A DNA stretch of 64,000 nucleotides from RHKX01 sp963823565. Its GTDB lineage: Bacteria > Actinomycetota > Thermoleophilia > Solirubrobacterales > 70-9. This document shows positions 18,404 through 27,944 of the stretch, piece by piece (position 1 is the stretch's first letter; each line of letters opens with the position of its first letter). Location of the stretch: positions 434,001 to 498,000 of the forward strand of contig CAWGLR010000001.1 of NCBI GenBank assembly GCA_963823565.1, given 5' to 3'. The notes beneath the pieces were generated by a model. The model was not told the origin of the DNA. It worked only from the letters and a program-made list of their open reading frames with translations, and ran no database searches. Position numbers and translations under genes: made by a program.

Positions 18404-18928
18404 GTGAGAGCGCGAGCGACCAGCCTCGGCAGCGTCGTGCTGCTGGCGCTGCTCCTCTGGCTGCTCGTCGAGGGACCGCGGCAGGAGGAGGAGCGGGAGC
18501 GCGACGAGGCGGAACCCGTACCGAGCAGCGCCGCACACGCCGAGGTCCTGCGGGTCGTCGACGGCGACACGATCGAGGTCGAGATCGACGGGCGCGAGGA
18601 GGACGTGCGCTACATCGGCGTCGATACGCCCGAGACCGTCGCTCCCGGCAAACCCGTCGGGTGCTTCGGCCCCGAGGCATCCGCCCGCAACCACGAGCTC
18701 GTCGAGGGCGAGGACGTCCGGCTCGTCTTCGGCGCCGAGGTCCGCGACGATTACGGGCGCCTGCTCGCCTACGTCCATGCCGGCGGGCGCCTGGTGAACG
18801 CCGAGCTGCTCAGAGGGGGCTACGCGAGGACGCTCGAAATCCCGCCCAACACGGCGATGGCGACTGAATTCCGCGGGATCGAGCGCCGCGCGGCGACGGC
18901 CGGCCGCGGCCTCTGGGGCACCTGCTGA
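18404..18928 (+). CDS. Exported or membrane-anchored SNase-like (thermonuclease) protein
   Basis: 174 residues. An N-terminal hydrophobic segment (SLGSVVLLALLLWLLVEG, about 7-24) acts as signal or anchor, then a charged linker precedes the OB-fold nuclease domain (about 45-174). VLRVVDGDTIEVEIDG, VRYIGVDTPET and DDYGRLLAYVHAGG match the staphylococcal nuclease calcium and catalytic residues (Asp, Arg, Glu and the second Arg all present). NAELLRGGYAR and GRGLWG complete the family. It probably degrades extracellular nucleic acid. GTG 18404 follows the aldolase by 42 bases. Confidence 0.88.
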   Translation: MRARATSLGSVVLLALLLWLLVEGPRQEEERERDEAEPVPSSAAHAEVLRVVDGDTIEVEIDGREEDVRYIGVDTPETVAPGKPVGCFGPEASARNHELVEGEDVRLVFGAEVRDDYGRLLAYVHAGGRLVNAELLRGGYARTLEIPPNTAMATEFRGIERRAATAGRGLWGTC

Positions 18929-18974
18929 TCTCTTCGGTTTTGTTGAGATTCGCTCACAAATCTGGCGGGCGAGC

Positions 18975-18980
18975 TAAGAT
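18975..18980 (+). promoter_or_regulatory. Possible -10 element, near-leaderless transcript
   Basis: TAAGAT lies 8 bases before ATG 18989. An upstream TTGAGA (18943-18948) is too far away (26 bp) to be its -35. Confidence 0.35.
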
Positions 18981-18988
18981 GCCCCGCG

Positions 18989-19261
18989 ATGGCAGCTGAG
19001 CCGGGACATGCTCCCGTGACCCGCCTCGACCGGGACCTCGACGAGTTCGAGGAGGCTTTCGAGCGCGAGTCCATCGTCGAGCAGCGCCGTCGCGAGGACC
19101 TCAGGCGCCGGGCGGTCAACCGCTCCCGGGCCCGCCACATCGTCAAGACCGAGCGCCACGGCCGCGTCCGCTTCAGCGTCCTCTTCCTGGCGCTGACGGC
19201 CACGGTCGTCACGGTCGTGATCGTGATGTTCGAGGTCCTAGCCTGGCTGGTCGGCGGCTGA
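18989..19261 (+). CDS. Small charged protein with one C-terminal membrane span
   Basis: 90 residues. The N-terminal 60 are extremely charged and helical (LDRDLDEFEEAFERE, then EQRRREDLRRRAVNRSRARH). They are followed by a single membrane segment, VLFLALTATVVTVVIVMFEVLAWLV, to the C-terminus, giving a tail-anchored topology. No family is recognised. It sits between the nuclease and csrA, converging with csrA. Confidence 0.7.
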   Translation: MAAEPGHAPVTRLDRDLDEFEEAFERESIVEQRRREDLRRRAVNRSRARHIVKTERHGRVRFSVLFLALTATVVTVVIVMFEVLAWLVGG

Positions 19262-19319
19262 CGCCCCCTCCGGCACCCTGCCCTGCAGGGGGGCTCCCCC
19301 GCGCCCCGCAGCGCGGCCG

Positions 19320-19535
19320 CTACTCGGGCTTCGGCTCCGCCTCGGCTGGAGCGGCTTCAGGCGTCCCCGCTCCCCGCTCGTCGATCACCTCGTAGACCTC
19401 CTTGCGAAAGACGGCGACGTCGCGCGGAGCCTCGATGCCGATCCTGACCTTGTCGCCGGTGACGGAGAGGATCGATACCTCGATATCGTCCCCGATCATG
19501 ATGCTCTGATTGGTCTTCCTGGTCAGTACGAGCAT
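19320..19535 (-). CDS. csrA: CsrA/RsmA RNA-binding translational regulator
   Basis: 71 residues. The first 50 match CsrA throughout: MLVLTRKTNQSIMIGDDIEV at the N-terminus, KVRIGIEAPRDVAVFRKEVY with the RNA-binding Arg, then a Glu/Pro-rich tail. It binds GGA-containing leader RNAs and alters their translation. GGAGG occurs 11 bases before its own start, and CsrA commonly autoregulates through such sites. No flagellar or fliW genes are adjacent. Confidence 0.92.
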   Translation of the reverse strand: MLVLTRKTNQSIMIGDDIEVSILSVTGDKVRIGIEAPRDVAVFRKEVYEVIDERGAGTPEAAPAEAEPKPE

Positions 19536-19680
19536 GGGCTCCCGGACCTCCGACCGGGGGCTAGGCGGGGATTCAGTTAGGTCCTGCCCCCGAGGGGGCC
19601 GCCATCCGGCTCCGACCCTAGCGGAGCACGCACTCAGAGTCCAGCAAGTCCCGGCCGGGCGCGCGCCGGTGCGCCGCTGG

Positions 19681-19686
19681 TAGAGT
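19681..19686 (+). promoter_or_regulatory. Possible -10 element
   Basis: TAGAGT lies 11 bases before GTG 19698, with no ribosome site between. It would give a leader of about 5 bases. Confidence 0.25.
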
Positions 19687-19697
19687 CGCGCCCCGAC

Positions 19698-20237
19698 GTG
19701 GCAGGACGACCTCTTCGCTCACAGCTGAACCAAATCCGTGCCTGGGTGCAGGAAGGTCGTACCGATGCCTGGATCGCCCACCAGCTCGAGATCTCGGCGA
19801 GCGAGCTCCGCGAGTTTCGCCGTCGCCACGACCTGAACCCGAGCGAGGAGCCCGGCAGCTCCGACGACCTTCGCGACGAGATCGAGGCCGAGGTCGAGGC
19901 GGCCACCCGCGCCGCCGAGGAGGCCCGCGCCGTCGAAGCCGAGGAGGCCGACGAGGAAGAGGATGAGGATGAGGACGAGGACGAGGACGAGGAGGGCCGA
20001 GGCGACGACGAGGGCAACGGGGATCGCCCGCGCCGCCGTCGCCGTCGCCGCGGCGGCCGCGGCCGTCGCCGCGCCCCCTCGATCGAGGCGACCTTCGACC
20101 ACGGCGAGGAAGACGGCTACGGGCTCTGGCTCGATCCGGCGATCAAGGACAACCCGGTCTACGCCGAGAACTGGGCCGGCCACCGCCCCGTCCGCGTGAC
20201 GGTCGAGGCGGACCAGATCGTCATCCGCCGCGCGTAG
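19698..20237 (+). CDS. HTH-like protein with extreme acidic then Arg-rich tracts
   Basis: 179 residues. The N-terminal 45 (LNQIRAWVQEGRTDAWIAHQ then a second helix) look like a helix-turn-helix. Residues about 56-110 are almost purely acidic with long Glu/Asp runs. About 110-125 are nearly all Arg and Gly (RPRRRRRRRGGRGRRRA). The last 50 form an apparently folded domain with DGYGLWLDPAIKDNPVYAEN and end VTVEADQIVIRRA. The layout suggests nucleic-acid binding with a charge-balancing tract, but no function can be assigned. The 3' end overlaps the convergent membrane-protein gene by 17 bases. Confidence 0.75.
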   Translation: MAGRPLRSQLNQIRAWVQEGRTDAWIAHQLEISASELREFRRRHDLNPSEEPGSSDDLRDEIEAEVEAATRAAEEARAVEAEEADEEEDEDEDEDEDEEGRGDDEGNGDRPRRRRRRRGGRGRRRAPSIEATFDHGEEDGYGLWLDPAIKDNPVYAENWAGHRPVRVTVEADQIVIRRA

Positions 20238-20967
20238 CGCGCTCCCCCGCGACTCGCGCCGCCCGGCGGCGGGACCCACGGACGATCGCCAGGCCGCCGG
20301 CGCCGCCGGCGATGAGGCCGGCCACGCCGAGCGCGATCCCCACCCACAGGACCCAGCCCACCTTCATTCCGGCCGAGACGTCCGCCGCGACCCCGCGGCC
20401 GCCGTCGAAGTTCATCAGCACCGCCGTCCAGGAGCCGGGCTCGGGATCCCACACCACCTCCTGCGTGCCGGGTCCCTCCGCCTGGGCCGTCCAGAAGGTG
20501 GCGGCGGCGGGAGGGCGAGCCGGCCGGCTCCCACCTCGTGCCTCGAGAACCGGGGCGCCGTCGCCGTCGATGTCGGTCAGCTCGCTGCGCGCGACTCCGC
20601 CCAGGTAGGCATCGACCTCGTCGCTCGGACCGATCGCGACGAAGACCGCCCTGCCGCTCGCGCTCGTAGCGCGAATCCGGAGGTCGCCGAGGACCTTGTC
20701 CGGGACCCAGTCGGCGTCGGTGCCGAGGTCGATCCTCCTAGTGGTCACGGCGTACCCCGGGGCATCGACGGTGACGGCGTCGGAGGTGAAGAACCCGTCC
20801 TCGTCCCGCGCCGATCCGTGAAGCAGGAGAAGCCCGAGGCCCGCGAGGAGCAGGATCAGCCCGCCCACGGAGGCGAGCGCGCCGACAACGAGGAGGAGCC
20901 TTCCGCTCGATCGCGTCGTCCCCGGCCCCGCCGCAGCGGCAGGCGTCTCGCCGCCGGGCTCGGTCAC
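20221..20967 (-). CDS. Two-span membrane protein at the end of the sulfotransferase operon
   Basis: 248 residues from GTG 20967. A cytoplasmic head is followed by a first span (LLLVVGALASVGGLILLLAGLG, about 24-45). A roughly 145-residue extracytoplasmic domain contains APGYAVTTRRIDLGTD, VFVAIGPSDEVDAYLGG and WTAVLMNFDGGRGV. A second span (WVLWVGIALGVAGLIAGGAG, about 207-228) precedes a basic tail. The layout resembles bacterial membrane proteins whose exported region is a beta-sandwich sensing or scaffold domain. It begins 4 bases after the last sulfotransferase stop, so it is likely cotranscribed. Confidence 0.75.
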   Translation of the reverse strand: MTEPGGETPAAAAGPGTTRSSGRLLLVVGALASVGGLILLLAGLGLLLLHGSARDEDGFFTSDAVTVDAPGYAVTTRRIDLGTDADWVPDKVLGDLRIRATSASGRAVFVAIGPSDEVDAYLGGVARSELTDIDGDGAPVLEARGGSRPARPPAAATFWTAQAEGPGTQEVVWDPEPGSWTAVLMNFDGGRGVAADVSAGMKVGWVLWVGIALGVAGLIAGGAGGLAIVRGSRRRAARVAGERATRGG

Positions 20968-20971
20968 CGCC

Positions 20972-21928
20972 CTAGACGGACCAGTGGGCGAAGTCGCGCC
21001 CGGTGTAGGCGCGAAGCCGCTCCGCGTCCTCGTGGAGCACCTCGAGCACCTCTTCGCCGAGGACGTCGCGAACACCCGTGGGCTTGTCGATCGGCCTCGA
21101 GAGGGGCAGGGCGACGTCCATCGCCAGCCAGGCGCGGCGCGGCACGCGCCGGCCCCACCGTGAGCGGCTCGCCTTCTGGACGCGCATGCCGAGGCGGGTG
21201 GCCCGCTTCTTCCGCGACGTCGAGTGCCGGACCTGCCCGAACTTCGGGTGCTCGAAGCCGGGGTCGACCCCGGCGAACTCGAAGAGGCGGCGCAGCGTCG
21301 CCATGCGATCGTCGCGCAGGTCCTGCTGGTCGAGCACGAGGATCTGCTCGTCGGAGTAGCGCTCGAGGAAGCGCTGGAGCTGCATGAAGTAACGGCTGCG
21401 GCTCACGTATGAGGTGTTCGGGTGCAGCAGCGTGTCGCGCAGGCTCCCCTTCTCGCGGCGCTTGGCGTAGTTGTGGACCCAATGGGATGTGATTCGGTCG
21501 ATCGGGTCGCGGACGATGTAGACGAGCTTCGCGTCCGGGACCACGGCGGCCATCCGCTCGGGCACGCCGAGGTGCTGCGGATAGGCGGTGTAGTTGGGCG
21601 AGGCCTCGCCCCGGCAGCGCGCCGCGGGGTCGAAGTGGCGCGAGTACCACTCGAGCCCGCGCGGGTAGTTGCGCTCCTCGATGAAGAAGTTGAGCTCCTT
21701 CGGGTTGGACATCGAGACCTCCGGATGGAGGCTGAGGTAGTAGTGCAGGCCGCTGGTGCCGCACTTCTGCGCCCCGATCACGATCAGGTTGGGCAAGGTG
21801 AGGCCGGCCGCGCCGTCGGCGGTGCGCTCGATCGGCCGGCTTGCGCCGTCTCCCCCGCTGACGGCGGTCGAATCGGTCTGCACCGGGTCCATTCCGCCCT
21901 CGGAGGCTAGCTGAGGGTCGCGGCTCAT
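20972..21928 (-). CDS. P-loop sulfotransferase (Sulfotransfer_1 type)
   Basis: 318 residues. LIVIGAQKCGTSGLHYYLSL is the 5'-phosphosulfate loop that binds PAPS, with the catalytic Lys in QKCGTS. KLVYIVRDPIDRITSHWVHN is the 3'-phosphate site with its Arg and Ser. The intervening GEASPNYTAYPQHL resembles heparan-sulfate-type and bacterial carbohydrate sulfotransferases. This branch is distinct from the two paralogues further upstream. It would place sulfate on a hydroxyl or amine of a sugar or lipid acceptor. It overlaps the glycosyltransferase by 4 bases and is the fourth gene of the unit. Confidence 0.9.
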   Translation of the reverse strand: MSRDPQLASEGGMDPVQTDSTAVSGGDGASRPIERTADGAAGLTLPNLIVIGAQKCGTSGLHYYLSLHPEVSMSNPKELNFFIEERNYPRGLEWYSRHFDPAARCRGEASPNYTAYPQHLGVPERMAAVVPDAKLVYIVRDPIDRITSHWVHNYAKRREKGSLRDTLLHPNTSYVSRSRYFMQLQRFLERYSDEQILVLDQQDLRDDRMATLRRLFEFAGVDPGFEHPKFGQVRHSTSRKKRATRLGMRVQKASRSRWGRRVPRRAWLAMDVALPLSRPIDKPTGVRDVLGEEVLEVLHEDAERLRAYTGRDFAHWSV

Positions 21929-23442
21929 CCGGGCTCCGCCGCCACCCCGAGGACCTCCTCGCCCCAGCGGCCGATCGAGCGGATCCGCAGCGGCTTGCGC
22001 CCGTAGAGCAGCGCGCTCGCCTGGTCGCGCAGGCGCTCGAGGGTCGCCTCGTGAACCGGCTCGCCGACCGGCATCCGCTCGAACGCGACCCCGAGCCGGC
22101 GCAGCTCGCCGAAGGCGAGGGAGTCGGTGAGCACCAGGACGCGGGCCGGGTCGATGCCCCCGATCGCCTCCTCCAGCCGCGGGATCAGCTCCTCGTCGGG
22201 GACGCCGAGCGCGAGGATGCCCAGCCGCGGCGCCCGGCGCTCCGGGTGCCTGAGCAGGTCGCGGGCCCCGAGCGCCGCGACGAGCGGCAGGGTCGGCCCG
22301 ACCGGATGGCTCGACAGCCGCAGCCAGCGGTTGAGCCGCCCGCGGTCGCGCACGGGCGGACCGGCGGGCTCGCCGGCGGCCAGGGCGACGACCGCCTCGG
22401 CGGCCTCGGCGGCGCCGTTGACCGTGAATGCGCGGGCGCACGCCTCGCGCAGCTCGGCGCCGCGGGCGAGGTCGGCGAGCTCCTCGATGCGCTCCTCGAG
22501 CGCCGGGTCGCCCGCCCCCTCGACGGCGAGCGCGACGCCCTCCCCCGCGGCCCAGCGGGCGCGCGCGTGCTGGTCGTCGGTGTTGCGGTCCATCGGCAGG
22601 AACAGGGACGGGACGCCGAGCGCGATGAGCTCGTGGAAGGCGTTGTAGCCCGCCGCCGCGACGGCGAAGTCGAAGGCGCGGAAGTAGCGGCTCATGGGGA
22701 ACGTCGCGCGCAGATGGACGACTCCGGGCGGCACCTCGATCCCGGGGGCGATGCTGCTCTCGAGCGCCGCGACCTGGACGTCGTCGTGCGCAGCGAGCGC
22801 GGTCAGCGTCCGGGCGACGGCGCGGTCGAGCTCGCCGCCCTGGCCGAGGCTGACGAGCGCGGTGCGCCGGCCGGGGTCGAGCCCGAGCTCGTACGCGGCG
22901 GCGCGGCGGTCGAGCAGCTCGCCGGGGTCGAGGTAGACGATCGGATCGACACGGCGGGCCGCGGGACGCTCGGCGACCGTCGGGCCGCGGTCGGCGCGGT
23001 CGGCGAGCTCCCCCGGCTCGAGCACGAGGTCGAAGGCCCCGACGCGCCGCAGCGGCGCTCGCGACGATCCGCGGCGCCACATCGGGCGCCGGCACCAGAT
23101 CGAGGGCGGCGCACCACGGGCGCTGAGCACGTGCGTGAGCGCCCGATAGGGATGGACGCCGTCGAAGACGACGACGTCGGGCCGGCGCTCGTCGAGGAGC
23201 TCCTCGAGCACCGCGCGCAGGCGCAGGTTCCAGGCACGGTCGGTCCCCGACGCGGGGCGCCGGTAGGAGGCCATGTAGTCGACCTCGAAGCCCGCCGCCG
23301 CGACGACGGGCGCCGCCTGGGAGAGGGTGAAGAACGACGGCTGCGAGCCGTGCGGGAGGCGCCGCGCGATCGCCATCGCGCGGTTCAGGTGACCGAGGCC
23401 GGTGCCGTTGCTGGTCGCGAACAGGACTCGCGGGGCCTTCAT
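21925..23442 (-). CDS. GT-B glycosyltransferase (MurG-like) with extra C-terminal domain
   Basis: 505 residues. The N-terminal VLFATSNGTGLGHLNRAMAI is the GxGHxxR acceptor loop of MurG/UGT-like enzymes. The donor half shows RTALVSLGQGGELDRAV, FDFAVAAAGYNAFHELIALG and PSLFLPMDRNTDDQHARA, the nucleotide-sugar site. After about residue 370 comes a 130-residue domain not part of GT-B (PRLGILALGVPDEELIPRLE, VLVLTDSLAFGELRRLGVAF), possibly a Rossmann-like accessory fold. It overlaps neighbours on both sides by 4 bases. Its place among three sulfotransferases implies that the operon builds a sulfated glycan or glycolipid. Confidence 0.85.
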   Translation of the reverse strand: MKAPRVLFATSNGTGLGHLNRAMAIARRLPHGSQPSFFTLSQAAPVVAAAGFEVDYMASYRRPASGTDRAWNLRLRAVLEELLDERRPDVVVFDGVHPYRALTHVLSARGAPPSIWCRRPMWRRGSSRAPLRRVGAFDLVLEPGELADRADRGPTVAERPAARRVDPIVYLDPGELLDRRAAAYELGLDPGRRTALVSLGQGGELDRAVARTLTALAAHDDVQVAALESSIAPGIEVPPGVVHLRATFPMSRYFRAFDFAVAAAGYNAFHELIALGVPSLFLPMDRNTDDQHARARWAAGEGVALAVEGAGDPALEERIEELADLARGAELREACARAFTVNGAAEAAEAVVALAAGEPAGPPVRDRGRLNRWLRLSSHPVGPTLPLVAALGARDLLRHPERRAPRLGILALGVPDEELIPRLEEAIGGIDPARVLVLTDSLAFGELRRLGVAFERMPVGEPVHEATLERLRDQASALLYGRKPLRIRSIGRWGEEVLGVAAEPG

Positions 23443-24395
23443 CGCCGCGGCCTCCCGGTCAGCCCGACCCTTTGCGCCTCGCGCTCGAGCGCGGCGAGCA
23501 GGCTCGGCGCAGCGTGGTTGCGCTCGCGCGAGAGCTGGGCGACCGTGCGGACGTAACGGCGCTGGATCATGGCCCGGGCGGGCAGCGGGACGCCGCGGCG
23601 CCAGCGGCCGACGTGCGCGGCTTCGGCGGTCATCTCCCGCTCGAAGAACTCGCGCATCGCCGGGTCCTCGTCGATCTCGAGGAACTCGAGGAGGCCCGCG
23701 TACTGGGCCTCGCGGTCGATCCCGACGAGGTCGTCGAGAAGAACGACGCGGAACCGATCGGCGGGGACCGAGAACGGCGCCCCGTCCTCGTTCCCGCGCA
23801 CTCCCCGCTCGATCGCTCGCAGGCGGTCGGCCCACCACCCGATCGCCGCGCGGGTCGAGCGCGGTCCCCAGGTCTTCCCGGTCACCGAGGAGGCCGAGTC
23901 GCGGCCGTCGCGCAGGGCGTGGATCACCTTCGCCTGCGGGAAGAGCCGCATCAGCGTCTGCGACTCGCGAACGTTGTGCGAGGACATCTCGACGAGGCCC
24001 GGCCTGCCCTTGCGCTCGGCCACCCCCCAGAGGAGGTCGAGGTAGAGGCCGCGGCAGGCCGCGATCGGGTCGTCGCCGTAGGCGCCCTCGAACCGCTCGA
24101 CCGCCGCGTCGAACTCGCGCCTGCGCAACAGGTTGTAGAGGCCGCGCGGCTGGCCGTCGACGCGAACCCGGTGCCACCAGAACCCACGCAGCTTCGCGAG
24201 GTAGGTCCGCATGGTGATCCGGCCTTCGAGCAGGTCGGGCATCCCCCGCTTGTTGCAGTGGAAGCGCGCCTCGATCGGTACGTCCGCCAGCATCGGGTGC
24301 CGCCCCAGCAGGTGGGCGAGCGCGTGGGTGCCCGAGCGGCCGGTGCCGCCGATGAAGACGAGCCGCGGCTCGGCGCCGCCCGCGCCGGCGCTCAC
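23439..24395 (-). CDS. P-loop sulfotransferase, paralogue A
   Basis: 318 residues from GTG 24395. LVFIGGTGRSGTHALAHLLG at the N-terminus is the PAPS 5'-phosphosulfate loop, and KVIHALRDGRDSASSV is the 3'-phosphate motif. ARFHCNKRGMPDLLEGRI and LVEMSSHNVRESQTLMRLFP are shared almost position for position with the next gene upstream, and the lengths are identical, so this is a tandem duplication that has diverged. Such cytosolic enzymes transfer sulfate from PAPS. The acceptor is unknown. Confidence 0.88.
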   Translation of the reverse strand: MSAGAGGAEPRLVFIGGTGRSGTHALAHLLGRHPMLADVPIEARFHCNKRGMPDLLEGRITMRTYLAKLRGFWWHRVRVDGQPRGLYNLLRRREFDAAVERFEGAYGDDPIAACRGLYLDLLWGVAERKGRPGLVEMSSHNVRESQTLMRLFPQAKVIHALRDGRDSASSVTGKTWGPRSTRAAIGWWADRLRAIERGVRGNEDGAPFSVPADRFRVVLLDDLVGIDREAQYAGLLEFLEIDEDPAMREFFEREMTAEAAHVGRWRRGVPLPARAMIQRRYVRTVAQLSRERNHAAPSLLAALEREAQRVGLTGRPRR

Positions 24396-25348
24396 GCCGG
24401 CTGGTGCTCGTACGCGCGGCGCAGCTCCGGAGCGCAGTGGAAGCCCTCGCGCTCCAGCCGCTCGAGCGTCTTCTCGTACTCACGCTCCAGCGCCACCTGG
24501 CTCTCCGGCGTGAGGCCCTCGCGCCAGCGCTCCTTGTGCGCGGCGGAGGCGCTCATCTCCTCCTCGAAGAACGCGCGCATCTCCGTCTCGTCCTCGATCC
24601 CGAGGAACCCCAGGACCCGCCAGTAGACGGACTCGCGGTCGCCGTCGACGAGCTCGTCGAGACTGATCGTCAGCAGCTTGCCGTCGGGCAGCTCGCGAAC
24701 CCCGGCCTCGATCGTCCGCAGCCGGCCCTCCCACCAGCGCAGGCCCTCGGAGCCGTCGCGCGGGTGGCTGCGCTTCTGGCGCTTGGAGACCTTCGAGGAG
24801 CCCGCGTCGCGGCCGTCGCGGACCGTGTGGATGACCTTCGCCTCGGGGAAGAGGCGGATCAGCGTCGGGCTCTCGGCGACCGTGAAGCAGCTCATCTCGA
24901 TCAGCCCCGGCTTGCCCTCCTTCTCGGCGATCGGCCAGAGCAGGTCGAGGAACAGGTTGCGGCAGGCGAGATCGAGATCGGCCGGATAGGCACGCTCGAA
25001 CGCGGCGACCGCCGCGTCGAAGCGGTCCTTCTCGACGACCTTGTGCAGGCCGCGGACCTTGCGCCCGAAAGCGATCCGGCGGGCGATCACCGGCGCCACC
25101 TCCCCGGCGCGGATCCGCTTCCACCAGAAGCGCTTCAGCTTGCGCATGAACTCCTCCGGGGAGACCTTGCCCGCGAGCAGGTCGGGAAAGCCCTGGGGGT
25201 TGACGTGGAAGCGAGCCTCGATGGGCACCCGCGCATAGCGGGAGTGGTGGCTGAGAAGCTGCGAGAGCACGTGCGTGCCCGAACGGCCGGTGCCGCCGAT
25301 GAAGAGCAGGTCTGGGTGCTCAGGGCGCTGGAGGTCCACGGACGTCAT
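24392..25348 (-). CDS. P-loop sulfotransferase, paralogue B, first gene of the operon
   Basis: 318 residues from ATG 25348. LLFIGGTGRSGTHVLSQLLS (5'-phosphosulfate loop), ARFHVNPQGFPDLLAGK, LIEMSCFTVAESPTLIRLFP and KVIHTVRDGRDAGSSK (3'-phosphate site) mirror paralogue A. It leads a unit in which every following start overlaps the previous stop by 4 bases. Upstream, TAACCT (minus strand, 25405-25410) might be a -10, and GGAGGTGA lies too far from the ATG to be the ribosome site. The 94-base gap to the FtsB-like gene holds nothing else clear. Confidence 0.9.
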   Translation of the reverse strand: MTSVDLQRPEHPDLLFIGGTGRSGTHVLSQLLSHHSRYARVPIEARFHVNPQGFPDLLAGKVSPEEFMRKLKRFWWKRIRAGEVAPVIARRIAFGRKVRGLHKVVEKDRFDAAVAAFERAYPADLDLACRNLFLDLLWPIAEKEGKPGLIEMSCFTVAESPTLIRLFPEAKVIHTVRDGRDAGSSKVSKRQKRSHPRDGSEGLRWWEGRLRTIEAGVRELPDGKLLTISLDELVDGDRESVYWRVLGFLGIEDETEMRAFFEEEMSASAAHKERWREGLTPESQVALEREYEKTLERLEREGFHCAPELRRAYEHQPA

Positions 25349-25442
25349 CGTTCGAAAGGGTCGTCCCGCAGGCTCACCTCCGAGGGGAGGCGGAACGGCT
25401 GGGAAGGTTAGAGGACGGCGGCTCGGCGGCTCGGCTCGGCGC

Positions 25443-25784
25443 TCAGCGCAGGCCCTTGACCACGAACGCCTGCTCGCCCGGTGCCGCGAGCCCGAGCTTA
25501 CGCGCCTCGGCCATCATCGCCGCCGGCGAGTCGAGCTGGTTCGCCTGCCGCGTCAGGCGCTCGTTCTCCGCCCTCAGCTCCACCAGCCGGCCCTGGGAGG
25601 TCTTCGACTCCCGCCACGACTCGAACACGTTCAGCGTCGGACCGACGTAGGAGGCGAGGACGGCGAAGAACACCAGCACCAAGCAGACCCGCCCGAGCCG
25701 GTCCCAGCGGACCCGCGACGCCCTGCTGGAGCCCCTCGGGACGACGCGGGGCTTGTAGCGCGGGCGGGCGGTGGCGGTGGCCAT
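25443..25784 (-). CDS. FtsB/DivIC-family septum formation protein
   Basis: 113 residues. A basic N-terminus is followed by one membrane span (LGRVCLVLVFFAVLASYVGP, about 30-49). Then comes a leucine-zipper-like coiled coil (GRLVELRAENERLTRQANQL) and a terminal LGLAAPGEQAFVVKG, the order seen in FtsB/DivIC. These proteins form the FtsQLB complex that activates septal peptidoglycan synthesis. Its location just after eno agrees with the eno-ftsB order usual in bacteria. ATG 25784 is used. Confidence 0.85.
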   Translation of the reverse strand: MATATARPRYKPRVVPRGSSRASRVRWDRLGRVCLVLVFFAVLASYVGPTLNVFESWRESKTSQGRLVELRAENERLTRQANQLDSPAAMMAEARKLGLAAPGEQAFVVKGLR

Positions 25785-25876
25785 TGCGGCCTGCTTCGAC
25801 GGGCGCCACGCCACCCCTTCTCGTGAGAGAGCGCTGTTATGGCTGGGGAGGGTGGTGGGTGAGGCTGCCGCCTCGC

Positions 25877-27163
<1,287 letters not shown>

Positions 27164-27167
<4 letters not shown>

Positions 27168-27925
27168 CGGGCCGGGGAGTCTTTCACGTCCGCCTGGAAC
27201 CGCGCGGTCGCGGCCCGCAGCGCCAGCTCCGGGTCGGCGCGCAGCCGCCGGGCCAGGTCCACGCACGCGAAGAGCAGTTCCCCCACCGCGCCGGCGACCT
27301 CCTCGCGGGCCCCCGTCTCGTCCTCCGGGCCCGCCTGCGCTCCGCTCGCCGCGAGCGCCTCCAGGCGCCCGGCGGCGGCGGCGATCCGCCGTGCCGGACC
27401 CGCGGCATCGACCTCGCCGACGACGCCGAGGTCGGCGCCCTCGGGCGCGCGCGAGGCGGCCCGGCGCTGGGCCTTGCGCGCCAGCAGGAGCGCCGGCAGG
27501 TTCTCGGGCAGGTCGGCGAACAGCCCTCCCCTGCCCTCCTGCTCCCGCTTGATCCGGTCCCAATTGCCGAGCACCTCCTCGGCATCGGCCGCCTGCGCCT
27601 CGCCGAAGACGTGCGGGTGGCGGCGGATCAGCTTCGCGCGCGTGCCCTCGGCGACCGCTGTGAGGTCGCCGCCGCCGCGCTCCTCGAGCAGGAGCGACAG
27701 GAAGTGGACCTGGAAGAGGACGTCGCCGAGCTCGTCGAGGAGCTTCGCGTCGTCCCCCGCGGCCGCGGCGTCCGCGAGCTCGTAGGCCTCCTCGACCGTG
27801 TGGGGGACGATCGAGCGCTCGTCCTGGACCCGGTCCCAGGGGCAGTCGCGGCGCAGCCTGCGGGTGATCTCGTCGAGGCGCGCGACGGCGTCGGCGCCCG
27901 CCCGGGCTCGATCGGCGTCGCTCAC
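27164..27925 (-). CDS. mazG: MazG nucleoside triphosphate pyrophosphohydrolase
   Basis: 253 residues. CPWDRVQDERSIVPHTVEEA and DAKLLDELGDVLFQVHF give the MazG EExxE...ExxD metal site. RRHPHVFGEAQAADAEEVLG is the family's RHPHVF signature. The second half holds a weaker duplicate module (AVGELLFACVDLARRL), also typical. It hydrolyses NTPs and dNTPs to monophosphates in the cytosol. The GTG at 27925 lies 19 bases from the SurA-like gene, and the 3' end is coupled to eno. Confidence 0.92.
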
Positions 27926-27944
27926 GGCGCCGGCGGGGTCCCGG

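Noticed and set aside
16100..18778. Very long open frame (to 1151 codons) extending the rhomboid-like gene upstream
   Set aside because: The upstream part runs antisense through the aldolase and in another frame over the YbdK gene, with Arg/Asp-rich shadow composition and no motifs. The real gene starts at GTG 16099.
19262..19319. GC-rich palindromes between the small membrane protein and csrA as a terminator
   Set aside because: The repeats are short (CCCTGCAGGG) with loops too small or stems too weak to call.
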